A stretch of DNA of 64,000 nucleotides. Source: Chryseobacterium indologenes (GTDB taxonomy: Bacteria; Bacteroidota; Bacteroidia; Flavobacteriales; Weeksellaceae). Below are positions 7,579 through 16,831 of the stretch, one piece after another (the stretch's first letter is position 1; the number at the start of each line of letters is the position of its first letter). The notes beneath the pieces are model-generated. The model ran no database searches and was not told the DNA's origin. It saw only the letters and a program-made list of their open reading frames with translations. The stretch lies in contig LAZY01000078.1 in assembly GCA_001013295.1 (NCBI GenBank), positions 62,001-126,000 on the forward strand, given 5' to 3'. Made by a program: the position numbers and the translations under genes.

Positions 7579-9135
7579 TTATTTAGAGTTTTCAAAGATC
7601 AGAATTCCCCAGAAAAAGTGATCGGGAGGGAGTGAGTCCCAATGATTATAGGCATGCCCCGAATCAGACAGATAATGAAGACTGTATTTTCCTTTAGGCA
7701 AAACAACTTCCTGAGTGACTTTCTGGTTTTTTAATACGCCGCCAGCATTTACAGAAGGCTGCTTTTGCATCTGCCATATCCTTTTTCCGGAGTGATCCTC
7801 AATCCATCCATAGTCACACCATATACTGCCGTCTCCGGAACATCTTTCACCTACACCATATATTTTCACAGAAACAGGTTGAGAAAGCGTGAATGGCTGT
7901 ACAATATTTTTATCGACGCCTACATTTCGTATACCTGCAATTATTTTTCCGGTTGGGACCTGATTATTGTTCGTTTTATTATTCTTTTTATATACTTCAT
8001 ATATTTTTTGAGCTTTCAGAGTATCACCTTTTACAATGGCTATAGAGGCTTGCCCGATTAATTCTTTATTTTCCAGTTCAGGATCGGAATCTTTACTTTT
8101 GTTGATGAAACAATGGTAAAACAGACTGGCTAGAGGAGACACCATCAGGTCACCATCACCAAGAGGAAACGGCTGGCTGAGTTTATCGGTGTTGCACAGG
8201 ACGGCTAGTGTGAGATCCAGAGAAGGAACTTTTACAAAAAGAGCCGATTCACCATTGGTCTGTCCATAATGCCAGTAATAGTCAACACCTTTATAGGATT
8301 GCACAAACCATCCCAAACCATAAGGAATAAGAGATCCTGAAACCGTCCGGTTGGGGCTGAAAATCTGTTTTTGTGAAGCTGAAGAAACCAACTGATTACG
8401 ATCAATCGCATCTGAATATTTCAATAAATCGCCGACACTGGTTGCCAGCCCGCCAAATGCCCCAAATTCATTCAGATATTCAATTCTTTTAACCTTTCCT
8501 GAGAAAGAAAGCTCATAAGGTTTTGCAAGGCGGCTGAAAGTATGGTCAAAGAAAGGAATTACTGTGGGATATTTGTTCTTGTATTCATAAAACTGGTCCA
8601 ATGCTATTGCCGGAGCAGAAGAGCTCATATTCAGAGGAATCAGTATTCTTTCTGTAAGTAAACGATAAAAAGGTATGCCGGAAGCTTTTTCAAGGACCGT
8701 TCCAAGTAATCCGTACCGATACCCGTTATATTGAAAATAATGCCCCGGAACACCTTCTGATGTATGGGTTAAGAGTTGCTTTACAGTAATTGAATGGTTG
8801 CCTAAATCCAGATCATATTTACTAATCGGATCCTCCAGATTCAGTTTTCCTTCCTCTACAAGCTGCATGACCAGAGTTGAGGTAAATGTTTTAGTAACGG
8901 AAGCAACCCTGAAAGTGGTCTGATCAGTAGCGGGAATTTTTTGTTCAAGATCAGCAAATCCATAACCTTTTTTAAGGAGAACCTTATTTCCCTGTTTCAT
9001 CGCAACAGCCATTCCCGGTATTTTTAGCTGAATACGGATCGAATCTATTCCTGCACTGAAGCGTTCTGCCTCGGCCTGCTGTGCGGAGAACGGACTTATT
9101 TTAATAATCAGAAATAACAAAATAAACTTTCTCAT
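7579..9135 (-). CDS. Exported serine hydrolase, class C beta-lactamase/PBP fold
   Basis: A 518-residue protein with a signal peptide (MRKFILLFLIIKISPFSAQQ). Residues about 25-340 form a class C beta-lactamase-like domain: the nucleophile motif Ser79-Val-Thr-Lys82 and an HYG third motif (YWHYGQTNGES). The second motif, normally Tyr-x-Asn, reads YNGY in HYFQYNGYRYGLLG, so the Asn is displaced. The C-terminal 150 residues are an extension without a recognised family, ending in a strand-rich stretch with GKYSLHYLSDSGHAY. Family members include esterases, D-aminopeptidases and PBP4-like enzymes, so antibiotic hydrolysis should not be assumed. It is expressed alone on the minus strand. Confidence 0.8.
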   Translation of the reverse strand: MRKFILLFLIIKISPFSAQQAEAERFSAGIDSIRIQLKIPGMAVAMKQGNKVLLKKGYGFADLEQKIPATDQTTFRVASVTKTFTSTLVMQLVEEGKLNLEDPISKYDLDLGNHSITVKQLLTHTSEGVPGHYFQYNGYRYGLLGTVLEKASGIPFYRLLTERILIPLNMSSSAPAIALDQFYEYKNKYPTVIPFFDHTFSRLAKPYELSFSGKVKRIEYLNEFGAFGGLATSVGDLLKYSDAIDRNQLVSSASQKQIFSPNRTVSGSLIPYGLGWFVQSYKGVDYYWHYGQTNGESALFVKVPSLDLTLAVLCNTDKLSQPFPLGDGDLMVSPLASLFYHCFINKSKDSDPELENKELIGQASIAIVKGDTLKAQKIYEVYKKNNKTNNNQVPTGKIIAGIRNVGVDKNIVQPFTLSQPVSVKIYGVGERCSGDGSIWCDYGWIEDHSGKRIWQMQKQPSVNAGGVLKNQKVTQEVVLPKGKYSLHYLSDSGHAYNHWDSLPPDHFFWGILIFENSK

Positions 9136-9802
9136 ACCTCAGTTCGGGATTGATGAAATGCTCTTTTCATGAGCTGGAATAAAACTAATCAGATTTTTTC
9201 AGTTCTGCAAGGGGTAAAAGGTTGATTTTTAATAGAATGGTTGGTTTTTAATATGTTGTCATCTACGTTTTCAGAAAGACATGATTTTCTATATCCAAAT
9301 TAATATCTGTCCAATAAATAGAGCGTATTTTTATCTGTATTATCCCATTGTTGTATCTGCCGGCTACCCGTCAGGTAATGCTTGTGCCTGAGTTTCTTGT
9401 TTTTTGAGGATTTTAAATAGTTTCAGAGGTTTTCAACTCTTTTTTTTAGTCTTTTTCCTATTCATTATATCATATTATTTTAATTTGATCAAAAATCGTA
9501 GAATTACTACAATTTTTCAAAAAATTCCTATTTCATTTTGCCGTGATTTTTTATGGTGATATATTAGCCATATAAAGCCATGAAATAGTTAAATCAAATA
9601 ATAGAACAAACCATTGAAAATGATATTGTTAAAAATGAAAAGATTGGGGTGGTTTGTTGCTGATATTAGCTTCTACAAACAGTTTTAGACTGACAGATTA
9701 CATCTGGGGTCAGTACGTAATAAGTCTGAACTGTTTTGAAAAAATGACCTTATGCCTGAAACAACAGGTAAAATATAAACACATCACAAAAAAAATTATA
9801 TC
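9136..9802. other. Gene-free stretch upstream of vgrG
   Basis: I see no supported gene here. The stretch is AT-rich and contains one notable inverted repeat near its right end (9677-9736, listed separately). A minus-strand open frame overlapping vgrG has no coding character. The promoter of the VgrG island must lie here, but no clear TAnnTTTG with a -33 partner was found close to the start. Confidence 0.5.
9677..9736. repeat. Inverted repeat upstream of vgrG
   Basis: AAACAGTTTTAGACT (9677-9691) pairs with AGTCTGAACTGTTT (9723-9736) with one bulge, and inside it CTGAC (9690-9694) can pair with GTCAG (9709-9713) in a competing arrangement. It ends 66 bp before the vgrG ATG. It could be an operator, a structured leader or a remnant terminator; no T-tract follows it. 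Confidence 0.45.
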
Positions 9803-11851
9803 ATGATTAAGAAACCAAATGAGAATCTGCCTAAAAATAAAATAGACAATAAGGCAAAGTTTATGGGTAAAACTTTGCATACCAACGATCCTACAGTAAG
9901 TGAAGACAAAGTATGGTCGAAACAGCCGACTTCCAAAATATTTAATGCTCAGGGAATTCCTGAAAACGCTGTTGCAGGAATTAACAGAGTGGTGAAACTG
10001 GAAATTTTTGTGGAAGGTAAAGCCATCAGATTTTTCAAACATTTCAAACTCAAGCAAAGCGCAGTAAAGCATCATGAATTTGATCTGATCCTTGCTCACG
10101 ATACCTTAGGAAGTGCAGAAAACCACAATCTGGAAGAAGCACAAAGCTTTTTAGGAAAAAGAATCACGGTTATTTTCAGATATAAAGATGTTGAAAGCGG
10201 TCCGGAAAGGACTTTTGTAGGCGTTATTACAGAAGTTGGTTTCAGTCAGGAAAAAGGAAGCCTTGGAAATATCGTTCTTACAGGCTTTAGCCCAACGATT
10301 CTTTTAGACGCGGCTCCTCATATTCAAAGTTTTGGAGGTGCCCAGCCGATAAGTTTGAACAGTATTGCCAGTGAGGTAATTAAAGAAGGTTTGGGACAGG
10401 AGAAATTTGATTTCCGGGTAGATGCCCGCTATGGAAATGTTCCTTACAGCTCACAATATGAAGAGACGCATTATAATTATCTGGCAAGAATAGCCGAATC
10501 TTACGGAGAACAGTTTTTTTATGATGGGGAAATCCTTCATTTCGGAAAGTTACCTCCACAGGAAAAACCTGTAAAGCTTGTCTATGGCAGTAATCTAAGC
10601 GATGTAAAAATCAAAATGAAGGCTCAGCACGTTAATCCTACATTCTATGGATACAACAGCAGCCAGCATGAAAAGCTGACTACCGGTGCTTCTAAAGTTA
10701 GTCATACCTCAGATATTGCAAGAAGAGCATATGAGATCTCTGAAAATACTTTTAAAACTCCATCATTAAGAATTGCTCCTATCAATGCATCTACATTTAT
10801 GGATGTAGACTCATCCCAGAAAGGGACTACAGGAAGTAAGGCCGCACAGGTCTTCATCACCTCAGGAGACATGACCGTTCCTTTTTTATATCCCGGATGT
10901 ATTGTAGATCTGGAAATGCGTAAAACGGATACAAGTGATACGTCTTATTTTACCAAGCTGATGCTTACTGAAGTTATTCATGAAGTTGATGCCAGAGGGT
11001 ATTATGACGGCCATTTTGAAGCGATTGCAGCCGATACCGGATTTATTCCGCGCCCGGAGTTCCATGTGCCTAAAGCAGAGCCACAGGTTGCTACCGTTAT
11101 TTCCAATACAGACCCTTTGAATCAGGGACGTATACAGGTACAGTTTGACTGGCAAAAAAATAATACCACTCAGTTTATCAGAATGATGAGCCCGGATGCA
11201 GGGGGGACAGATCAGATCACTCAGAACAGAGGATTTGTAGCGGTTCCCGAAGTGGGAGATCAGGTTATGGTAGGTTTCGAATACCACCACCCGGACTTTC
11301 CTTTTGCGATGGGAGGAATGTTCCATGGGCAGGTAGGATTAGGAGGTGGAGTAGACAACCATATCAAATCGATCCAGACCAGAAGTGGGAATAAAGTCAT
11401 CTTTAATGATACAGAAGGCAGTATTTTCATTGAAGATCCGAGTGGAAACACTTATCTGATGGATGGTAAAGGAAATATTACTGTGACCGCTCCTAAAAAT
11501 ATGACCTTCAATGTAGGGGAAAACCTTACCGTGAATGTTGGGCAAAATATGAATACTACTGTTGGGGCTGACCAGAGCAATATCGTTGGAATGAATAAAA
11601 CGGAAAGCATTACTATGAATTCATCACAAAGTGTAGGCGCTATGAAAATGACTTCCGTGGTGGGAGATGCAAGTATGATGATTACTGGGAAGCTGACGGA
11701 GATTATAGACGGAGATGTCCTTAGTGAGACAAAGAAGGAGAGGAATGAGGTGAGTGAAGGTAAGATTGTTACCCAAAGTACAGGGACCAACGAACACCAT
11801 TCTGATAAGATTGTAAAAAATAACAGTGCTGAAAAAAGCAATAACTTCTAA
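9803..11851 (+). CDS. vgrG: VgrG/TssI spike protein of a type VI secretion system
   Basis: The 682-residue protein has the VgrG order. A leader of about 55 residues is followed by a gp27-like base domain (about 60-430, with the hallmark segment YEETHYNYLARIAESYGEQFFYDGE). Next comes a gp5-like OB-fold (about 440-520, with DPLNQGRIQVQFDW and GFVAVPEVGDQVMVGFEY), then a beta-helix needle of short V-G repeats (NMTFNVGENLTVNVGQNMNTT). VgrG trimers cap the secreted tube and carry effectors. Sequence style matches the Bacteroidota T6SS subtype iii. No tube, sheath or baseplate genes are in the window, so this is an orphan spike island. A Het-C cargo gene begins 12 bp downstream. Confidence 0.9.
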   Translation: MIKKPNENLPKNKIDNKAKFMGKTLHTNDPTVSEDKVWSKQPTSKIFNAQGIPENAVAGINRVVKLEIFVEGKAIRFFKHFKLKQSAVKHHEFDLILAHDTLGSAENHNLEEAQSFLGKRITVIFRYKDVESGPERTFVGVITEVGFSQEKGSLGNIVLTGFSPTILLDAAPHIQSFGGAQPISLNSIASEVIKEGLGQEKFDFRVDARYGNVPYSSQYEETHYNYLARIAESYGEQFFYDGEILHFGKLPPQEKPVKLVYGSNLSDVKIKMKAQHVNPTFYGYNSSQHEKLTTGASKVSHTSDIARRAYEISENTFKTPSLRIAPINASTFMDVDSSQKGTTGSKAAQVFITSGDMTVPFLYPGCIVDLEMRKTDTSDTSYFTKLMLTEVIHEVDARGYYDGHFEAIAADTGFIPRPEFHVPKAEPQVATVISNTDPLNQGRIQVQFDWQKNNTTQFIRMMSPDAGGTDQITQNRGFVAVPEVGDQVMVGFEYHHPDFPFAMGGMFHGQVGLGGGVDNHIKSIQTRSGNKVIFNDTEGSIFIEDPSGNTYLMDGKGNITVTAPKNMTFNVGENLTVNVGQNMNTTVGADQSNIVGMNKTESITMNSSQSVGAMKMTSVVGDASMMITGKLTEIIDGDVLSETKKERNEVSEGKIVTQSTGTNEHHSDKIVKNNSAEKSNNF

Positions 11852-11863
11852 CTCATTATAATT

Positions 11864-14317
11864 ATGAGCAGAACCAGAATTGTTAAAGGGAATATTACCA
11901 AGATCATCGGTGGAAACTATAAAATCTATTCTAATGATGAGATTGAAAATATAGGCAGTAAGGTTATCCAGATTGGAAAAGAAGGCGGTGTGGTATATGG
12001 GGATCCGGAAAAATTTGTTCCTCCTCCCATAGATGTTCAGAAGAGTGAATATAAACTGGAAAGTACCTATGCTCACGATCAGATGATGAGTCTTGCCAAG
12101 GAATTGGGTGAGATTACCTTCATGCTTTTTATGACAGAGATTTTTGGTTATGAAATTGAAGCAGAAGCATTGAGTAAACTTTACAGAGATCTGAGAGATG
12201 GTAAAATTCAGGCTCCTGAAATTATTGTTTCCAAGAGTTTAGTGGGAAGAAGAGGCGGGCCTGCAGGGTACAGCAACAAACGGAAAAAGATCATCGTGAA
12301 TGAAAGGTTTGTGGAAGAAGCTGTAAAAGATAACGATAAAAGAGCAGAACTGATGGCGGCATTGGTGGAAGAGTACGGCCACCATATTGACAACCTGCTT
12401 CGTACTGAATTAGCCACCAACGGAATCCCGGATACGGATGTAAAGGATGAAGGAGCGAAATTTGCTTACAGCTTATTTAGGTTTGATATCTTTAATGAAT
12501 CTCAGCTGAATTATGCAAAAGCGGAGCTGCCTTCCTTCAAAGGTGATCTTATCATCGATTTTACTACCCTGCATACCAAAGTGACAGAATATGTAAATGA
12601 AGAAAGGCACTATACAGAGGAACCAGGTGATGATATTTCCAATTATGGAGCCGGAAGAAACCGTAAGCATAATCAAAATGCAGCTTTTGCCCATGGAGAT
12701 ATTGAATTTGAGGCTTTAGCAGACCCTAAATCCAGACTATATTCAGAACAGGATGTTCGTAAAATCTACTATGGAAACTGGCTAAGAGATTTCTCACAGG
12801 TCATTGTTGGATTTACAGTTAGAGGAACAAATGTAGCCATCAAAGCACAGAAGAATAAAGTGATCAAAGAATTGAGTCCTATGCAGTTATCTCATGAAGG
12901 ATGGGTGAAATTGATTAAGATTCTGGCCATTAAAGAATTTGTTTTTGATCCACTAAAGGATGCAGGAAAAAATCCTGCAGATGACTATGCAACTCTGGAG
13001 AAAACATTTGATAAAGAGTATGGTGGACTTACGAAAGATATACTTGGAATTTACCGTCCTGAAGAACATATTGATAATCCTTACAAACTAAAAGATGAAT
13101 CTAATTACAAAGATGATAAGGGAAACATTATTTCTTATACCTATGAAGGAACAGGTGAAACTAAAGCACTTTATGCCGGAGATAATAAGCAATCCTGGAA
13201 AATAGATCCGACTAAAAATATGTCAAACTTTTTTTGGAAAGATTTTCCCGGAGACCGCCCGTCTTCAGTTACGTATATGAAACAACAGCTAAAACTGGCT
13301 GTGTCCAAAAGAGGGAAGCCAGAAGGTTTCAGATGTTTAGGGGCAGCTTTGCACGTTTTGGAAGATTATTTTTCTCATACCAATTTTGTGGAAATTTCTT
13401 TGAGAAGATTAGGAATAGATGCCTATCCTTGGGTGTCTTATTATAAAGGAAAACAGCATACAGAAATCCCCATAGTAAGTGGACGTTTCCTCACAGATGA
13501 TACCATGGCAAGTGTTGGACCGAAGATGGGGGATCTTTTATTTGATCCTAAAATTAAAGAATACAAAAGAAGAATTCCAGGTCAGAGATCATTGGCTGAA
13601 AAATTTATTCTCAGCGTACTGGAAGATCTTGCAGATGGACAGAAATCTGATAAAGCAGAAAAAAGTACTAATTATCTTGGGGTTGAATATGCTACATGGC
13701 TTGTGTGGTTCAATCAGTTCCTTACTTTCCAGGACTTTTTGGCAAAAGAGTATCAGAAAACAGATAAACAAGAATGGATGTCCAGAGATTTCTTTGAAAA
13801 ACTGGGATCAACCTCTGCTGAAACCCTGCAGAAAGGAATGGGGTATACAGGACAGGTCATGGCATTCTTCCCAAAATTGGTGGTCAATATTGTATTAGGC
13901 TCTTTTGATAATATTATTCCCGAAGCTCAGTCTCACCTGGATAAAAATTATGGAGATTGCCCTTCCCATTCACAGTTGGCAAAAGACAGCTATGAACATC
14001 CACTTAATAAGATCAGTGCTGAGCTGGCAAAAATAGCTGTAAAAGATGTAGGAACACAATATAAAAACGGTATGAGTGGACCAGCTTTAGCTGATTTTGT
14101 TGCGAATAAATATTTTGTACACCCATCTTCTCCTAATGCAAGATGGAGTGACAAATATCTTATCCCTTGGGTGAATAGTCAATCAAAAGAATTTATAGAA
14201 AAGCTAAGCCATGGAACGGTATATGAGCATGCACATCATGAAGTACAGGCAATAAGTGATAAAAGTGTGAAGAAAATAAAGGAGATCATGGAGTTTTTTG
14301 CAAAAAAAAGTAAATGA
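11864..14317 (+). CDS. Het-C domain protein, probable VgrG cargo effector
   Basis: This 817-residue protein follows vgrG by 12 bp. Residues about 275-520 match the Het-C family: HGDIEFEAL near 276, YYGNWLRDFSQVI near 303, YRPEEHIDNP near 398 and LHVLEDYFSHTNF near 496, in the family's order. Het-C is a fungal incompatibility protein family; bacterial members occur next to vgrG and are proposed toxins. The first 45 residues (MSRTRIVKGNITKIIGGNYK and on) look like a short leader that I recall from other flavobacterial VgrG-linked proteins, possibly a loading signal. Between them lies EEYGHHID (about 169-176), a possible metal-binding cluster. There is no signal peptide, as expected for a T6SS cargo. 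Toxicity and target are inference. Confidence 0.8.
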   Translation: MSRTRIVKGNITKIIGGNYKIYSNDEIENIGSKVIQIGKEGGVVYGDPEKFVPPPIDVQKSEYKLESTYAHDQMMSLAKELGEITFMLFMTEIFGYEIEAEALSKLYRDLRDGKIQAPEIIVSKSLVGRRGGPAGYSNKRKKIIVNERFVEEAVKDNDKRAELMAALVEEYGHHIDNLLRTELATNGIPDTDVKDEGAKFAYSLFRFDIFNESQLNYAKAELPSFKGDLIIDFTTLHTKVTEYVNEERHYTEEPGDDISNYGAGRNRKHNQNAAFAHGDIEFEALADPKSRLYSEQDVRKIYYGNWLRDFSQVIVGFTVRGTNVAIKAQKNKVIKELSPMQLSHEGWVKLIKILAIKEFVFDPLKDAGKNPADDYATLEKTFDKEYGGLTKDILGIYRPEEHIDNPYKLKDESNYKDDKGNIISYTYEGTGETKALYAGDNKQSWKIDPTKNMSNFFWKDFPGDRPSSVTYMKQQLKLAVSKRGKPEGFRCLGAALHVLEDYFSHTNFVEISLRRLGIDAYPWVSYYKGKQHTEIPIVSGRFLTDDTMASVGPKMGDLLFDPKIKEYKRRIPGQRSLAEKFILSVLEDLADGQKSDKAEKSTNYLGVEYATWLVWFNQFLTFQDFLAKEYQKTDKQEWMSRDFFEKLGSTSAETLQKGMGYTGQVMAFFPKLVVNIVLGSFDNIIPEAQSHLDKNYGDCPSHSQLAKDSYEHPLNKISAELAKIAVKDVGTQYKNGMSGPALADFVANKYFVHPSSPNARWSDKYLIPWVNSQSKEFIEKLSHGTVYEHAHHEVQAISDKSVKKIKEIMEFFAKKSK

Positions 14318-15234
14318 TAAAAACTTATATAAAGAATATAATAGGTCTTTTTTTTCTGATGTCACTTTTAAATTGTAATTATTCAATACCGGAAAAAGAT
14401 AAGCATCCTGATATGGAGTCTTTTCCAAAATTATCCGCTGTTAATTTTAAAATGGACTCCATTAATGATAGTATTGTGGTTTTAAAATATGATTCGGAAC
14501 ATTATTACGCAATAGGAAGTAGCTCACTTTTTGTCTATGATGGTGATTTTAAAAGGATATGGAGAACAAGATCTGATTTCTACAGCATGGAGATCGATCA
14601 TAAAAAAAATATCTATGTGTATAATGGTGAAGAGGTTTATAAATATTCATTTCCATGGGTTAAAGAGGAAAAAATTGATGTAATTAATGGATCTCTTATC
14701 AGGGACTCTGTATGGAAAAGCTTAGACAGTTCCCCCGAATATATTAAAATTCATGACAGTATAAAAAATAAAAAAGCAGATAGTATAAAATTTAAAATTT
14801 TGGAAAAGAAAATTAAATCAAATTATACATCATGTTATGGTTTTGAGAATTCAGGATATATTTTGTTTACCTATAATGATAAAGAATATTGTTTATACGA
14901 CTATGATTTGGTAAAATATTATGCAGACAAAAAAAAGTTTGATTCACGCTGGGCTAAGAGAATGTCTGAAATCCAAACGAATCTGAAGCTTTATGATCAG
15001 GCGGTTCTGGGTAACAGCAGTTCCGGGAATCACTTTTTTTTCTCTTTTTATCCTTACGGTTATGCGTATTACCGTTTGAAAATTGGTGATCAAACAATGA
15101 ATTTTAAATATTATAATGATAATTTAGAGCAGGCGAAATTAAAACAATGGAAAAATCCATTTAATGATAAAATAATGATAAGCCGGTATTATAACAATAG
15201 CCTCTACACCATATACCTTATTAGCAATAAATAA
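14314..15234 (+). CDS. Lipoprotein, candidate immunity protein for the Het-C effector
   Basis: I do not recognise the family of this 306-residue protein. It has a lipoprotein signal peptide with the lipobox LLNC (Cys21). The mature part is beta-rich, with repeats of aromatic strands such as YAIGSSSLFVYDGDF and KNIYVYNGEEVYKY that suggest a propeller-like or sandwich fold, plus a Lys/Asp-rich helical insert near 145-170. The ATG overlaps the Het-C stop codon by four bases, so the two are translationally coupled, the usual layout for an effector and its immunity protein. Periplasmic anchoring would suit protection against a periplasmic or membrane-acting toxin. The role is inference. Confidence 0.7.
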   Translation: MIKTYIKNIIGLFFLMSLLNCNYSIPEKDKHPDMESFPKLSAVNFKMDSINDSIVVLKYDSEHYYAIGSSSLFVYDGDFKRIWRTRSDFYSMEIDHKKNIYVYNGEEVYKYSFPWVKEEKIDVINGSLIRDSVWKSLDSSPEYIKIHDSIKNKKADSIKFKILEKKIKSNYTSCYGFENSGYILFTYNDKEYCLYDYDLVKYYADKKKFDSRWAKRMSEIQTNLKLYDQAVLGNSSSGNHFFFSFYPYGYAYYRLKIGDQTMNFKYYNDNLEQAKLKQWKNPFNDKIMISRYYNNSLYTIYLISNK

Positions 15235-15236
15235 AA

Positions 15237-16070
15237 ATGAAAAATAAAATAAAGATCATCTTTTCAGTACTGTTATTTACAATATTAAATTTCCAATGTC
15301 AAAATATGAAAAAAGAACCTGTTGATTTATCCCAAGCTGCAATAAAAATAGATTCCTGTGGCCTATCTTATAATGGAAAGCAATTAGAATTAGGAACTTC
15401 GGTTAATGACTGGATAAAGGTATTAGGACAGCCTGATAGAAAGTTTATGGCATATCTGGAAAAAGATAAAGGCACCTATGTATGGGATCAATTAGGAATC
15501 GCCGTAGATAATTTTGAGAATGGAGATGGAATGGTTGCCTGGGTCAATATATTCTTTCTTAATCTGGATAGCCAAGAAGCAGAACAACAAATGTTAAATC
15601 ATGCAAGAGATTGGGAAAAGTTTGATGAGAAAAAATATCGTAATGGAAGGATTCCGATGTCTGATGCGATGATTAAAGAAGTTGAAAATAGGTTTGCTCC
15701 TAAAAACTACATCTATCCATTCAAAGTCTATCAGGGAGCAGTCAACCTTAATGGTTTTCCGGTACAGGCAGGAATGAAGGTGGATGAAATCAACTCTTAC
15801 CGTGCAGATCTTCCATATTCCGGTAAGTTCAAATATGTGGATGATGATATTGATGGGGTAAATGATTCGGGTAATACAACCGATACTTTTGGGGGAGATT
15901 ACCGTGCACCGGGAGCAGAATGCAAAGATGGAAGACTTCAGTATTATGAACTGACCTATACTGCCACTAAAAAACTAGAGTATCTGAAAATAGGCTATGA
16001 GTCTAAATCAGACTATGAAAACAGAAAAGTAGCCGAGGCTTCTTTTGAAGAAAGGAAAACTAAAAAATAA
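15237..16070 (+). CDS. Lipoprotein of unknown function in the VgrG island
   Basis: A 277-residue protein with the lipobox NFQC (Cys21). The mature N-terminal half contains LGTSVNDWIKVLGQPDR, KGTYVWDQLGIAVDN and VAWVNIFF, a pattern I associate with an uncharacterised domain found near toxin loci in several phyla; I cannot name it with certainty. The C-terminal part has an acidic turn region (DDDIDGVNDSGNTTD) that may bind a cation. It starts two bases after the previous lipoprotein stop, so the two and the Het-C gene form one operon. A second immunity protein or a chaperone is possible. Confidence 0.65.
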   Translation: MKNKIKIIFSVLLFTILNFQCQNMKKEPVDLSQAAIKIDSCGLSYNGKQLELGTSVNDWIKVLGQPDRKFMAYLEKDKGTYVWDQLGIAVDNFENGDGMVAWVNIFFLNLDSQEAEQQMLNHARDWEKFDEKKYRNGRIPMSDAMIKEVENRFAPKNYIYPFKVYQGAVNLNGFPVQAGMKVDEINSYRADLPYSGKFKYVDDDIDGVNDSGNTTDTFGGDYRAPGAECKDGRLQYYELTYTATKKLEYLKIGYESKSDYENRKVAEASFEERKTKK

Positions 16071-16187
16071 TTGAATAGTAAGAGAGTTTAAAAAAAATAA
16101 CTTATAAGAATTATCAAAAAATAGATAATCCTTTGGCTAAATAATCTCCTAATAGCAAAGCTTTTATTGATCAATAAAAAAAGAAAT

Positions 16188-16796
16188 ATGAAAAAAATAT
16201 CATCATTCATTGTTGTATTTCTTTTCTTGGCAAACACTAGTTTGTATTCACAAAAAGTAGCTAATAAAGACAATTGTACGGCTCAGATACAAGAAGAAGA
16301 GGGGGATTTAAATAAAGATAAGCACAACGATAGGATAGTGGTAGAAATGGATGTAAAAGATGATACCAGACCATTAAGAGTACAGATATTTCTCTCCCAA
16401 CCAGATAAGAAACTTCAACTAGCGGTTTCTTCCACAAAACTGATCGAAAGCCAATATCCGGCCAATAAAAAAGGAGAACATAATGGGAATCCGATTCCGG
16501 GGCTTTTTATTGAAGACGGTACATTAAAAATGCTTACCAATATTAATGACCGGAAAAGCAGCTATGAATTCAGACTTAACAAAAATAATTTTGAACTGGT
16601 TAAAATATCAAGAGTATTCTGGAATGGAAAAAATACAACTTTTGAAACAATAATTGACTTAATAGCCAAAACGAAAATAGAGTTTCAGCAAGAATTAGGC
16701 TCTGATGAAATCTTAAACAAAAGGAAAAAAGAGATAAAGATCAATGCATTGCCAAAAATTCAGGATTTAAGTTTTTCCGATTTAGAAAAGTTTTAA
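16188..16796 (+). CDS. Small exported protein of unknown function
   Basis: A 202-residue protein with a signal peptide (MKKISSFIVVFLFLANTSLYSQ). I start at ATG 16188, because the alternative TTG at 16167 only adds residues before a normal signal peptide. The mature part has an acidic motif close to an EF-hand-like loop (EEGDLNKDKHNDRIVVEMD), common in exported proteins of this phylum, followed by beta-rich sequence. It is separated by 117 bp from the preceding lipoprotein, so it may have its own promoter. It belongs by position to the Het-C module; no function can be assigned. Confidence 0.65.
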   Translation: MKKISSFIVVFLFLANTSLYSQKVANKDNCTAQIQEEEGDLNKDKHNDRIVVEMDVKDDTRPLRVQIFLSQPDKKLQLAVSSTKLIESQYPANKKGEHNGNPIPGLFIEDGTLKMLTNINDRKSSYEFRLNKNNFELVKISRVFWNGKNTTFETIIDLIAKTKIEFQQELGSDEILNKRKKEIKINALPKIQDLSFSDLEKF

Positions 16797-16831
16797 GATT
16801 TCCGGTTGAATGTTATTTCTTTATAATTAAA

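Noticed and set aside
9710..10099. Minus-strand frame of 129 residues at the start of vgrG
   Set aside because: Cys/Phe-rich composition typical of antisense frames; it overlaps a certain vgrG coding region.
13234..13898. Additional plus-strand frames inside the Het-C gene
   Set aside because: They overlap a recognised domain in another frame and show no family or start signals.
11864..14317. Calling the Het-C protein a proven phospholipase toxin
   Set aside because: The family link is clear, but no enzymatic residues can be assigned with certainty from the sequence, so only a candidate effector is stated.
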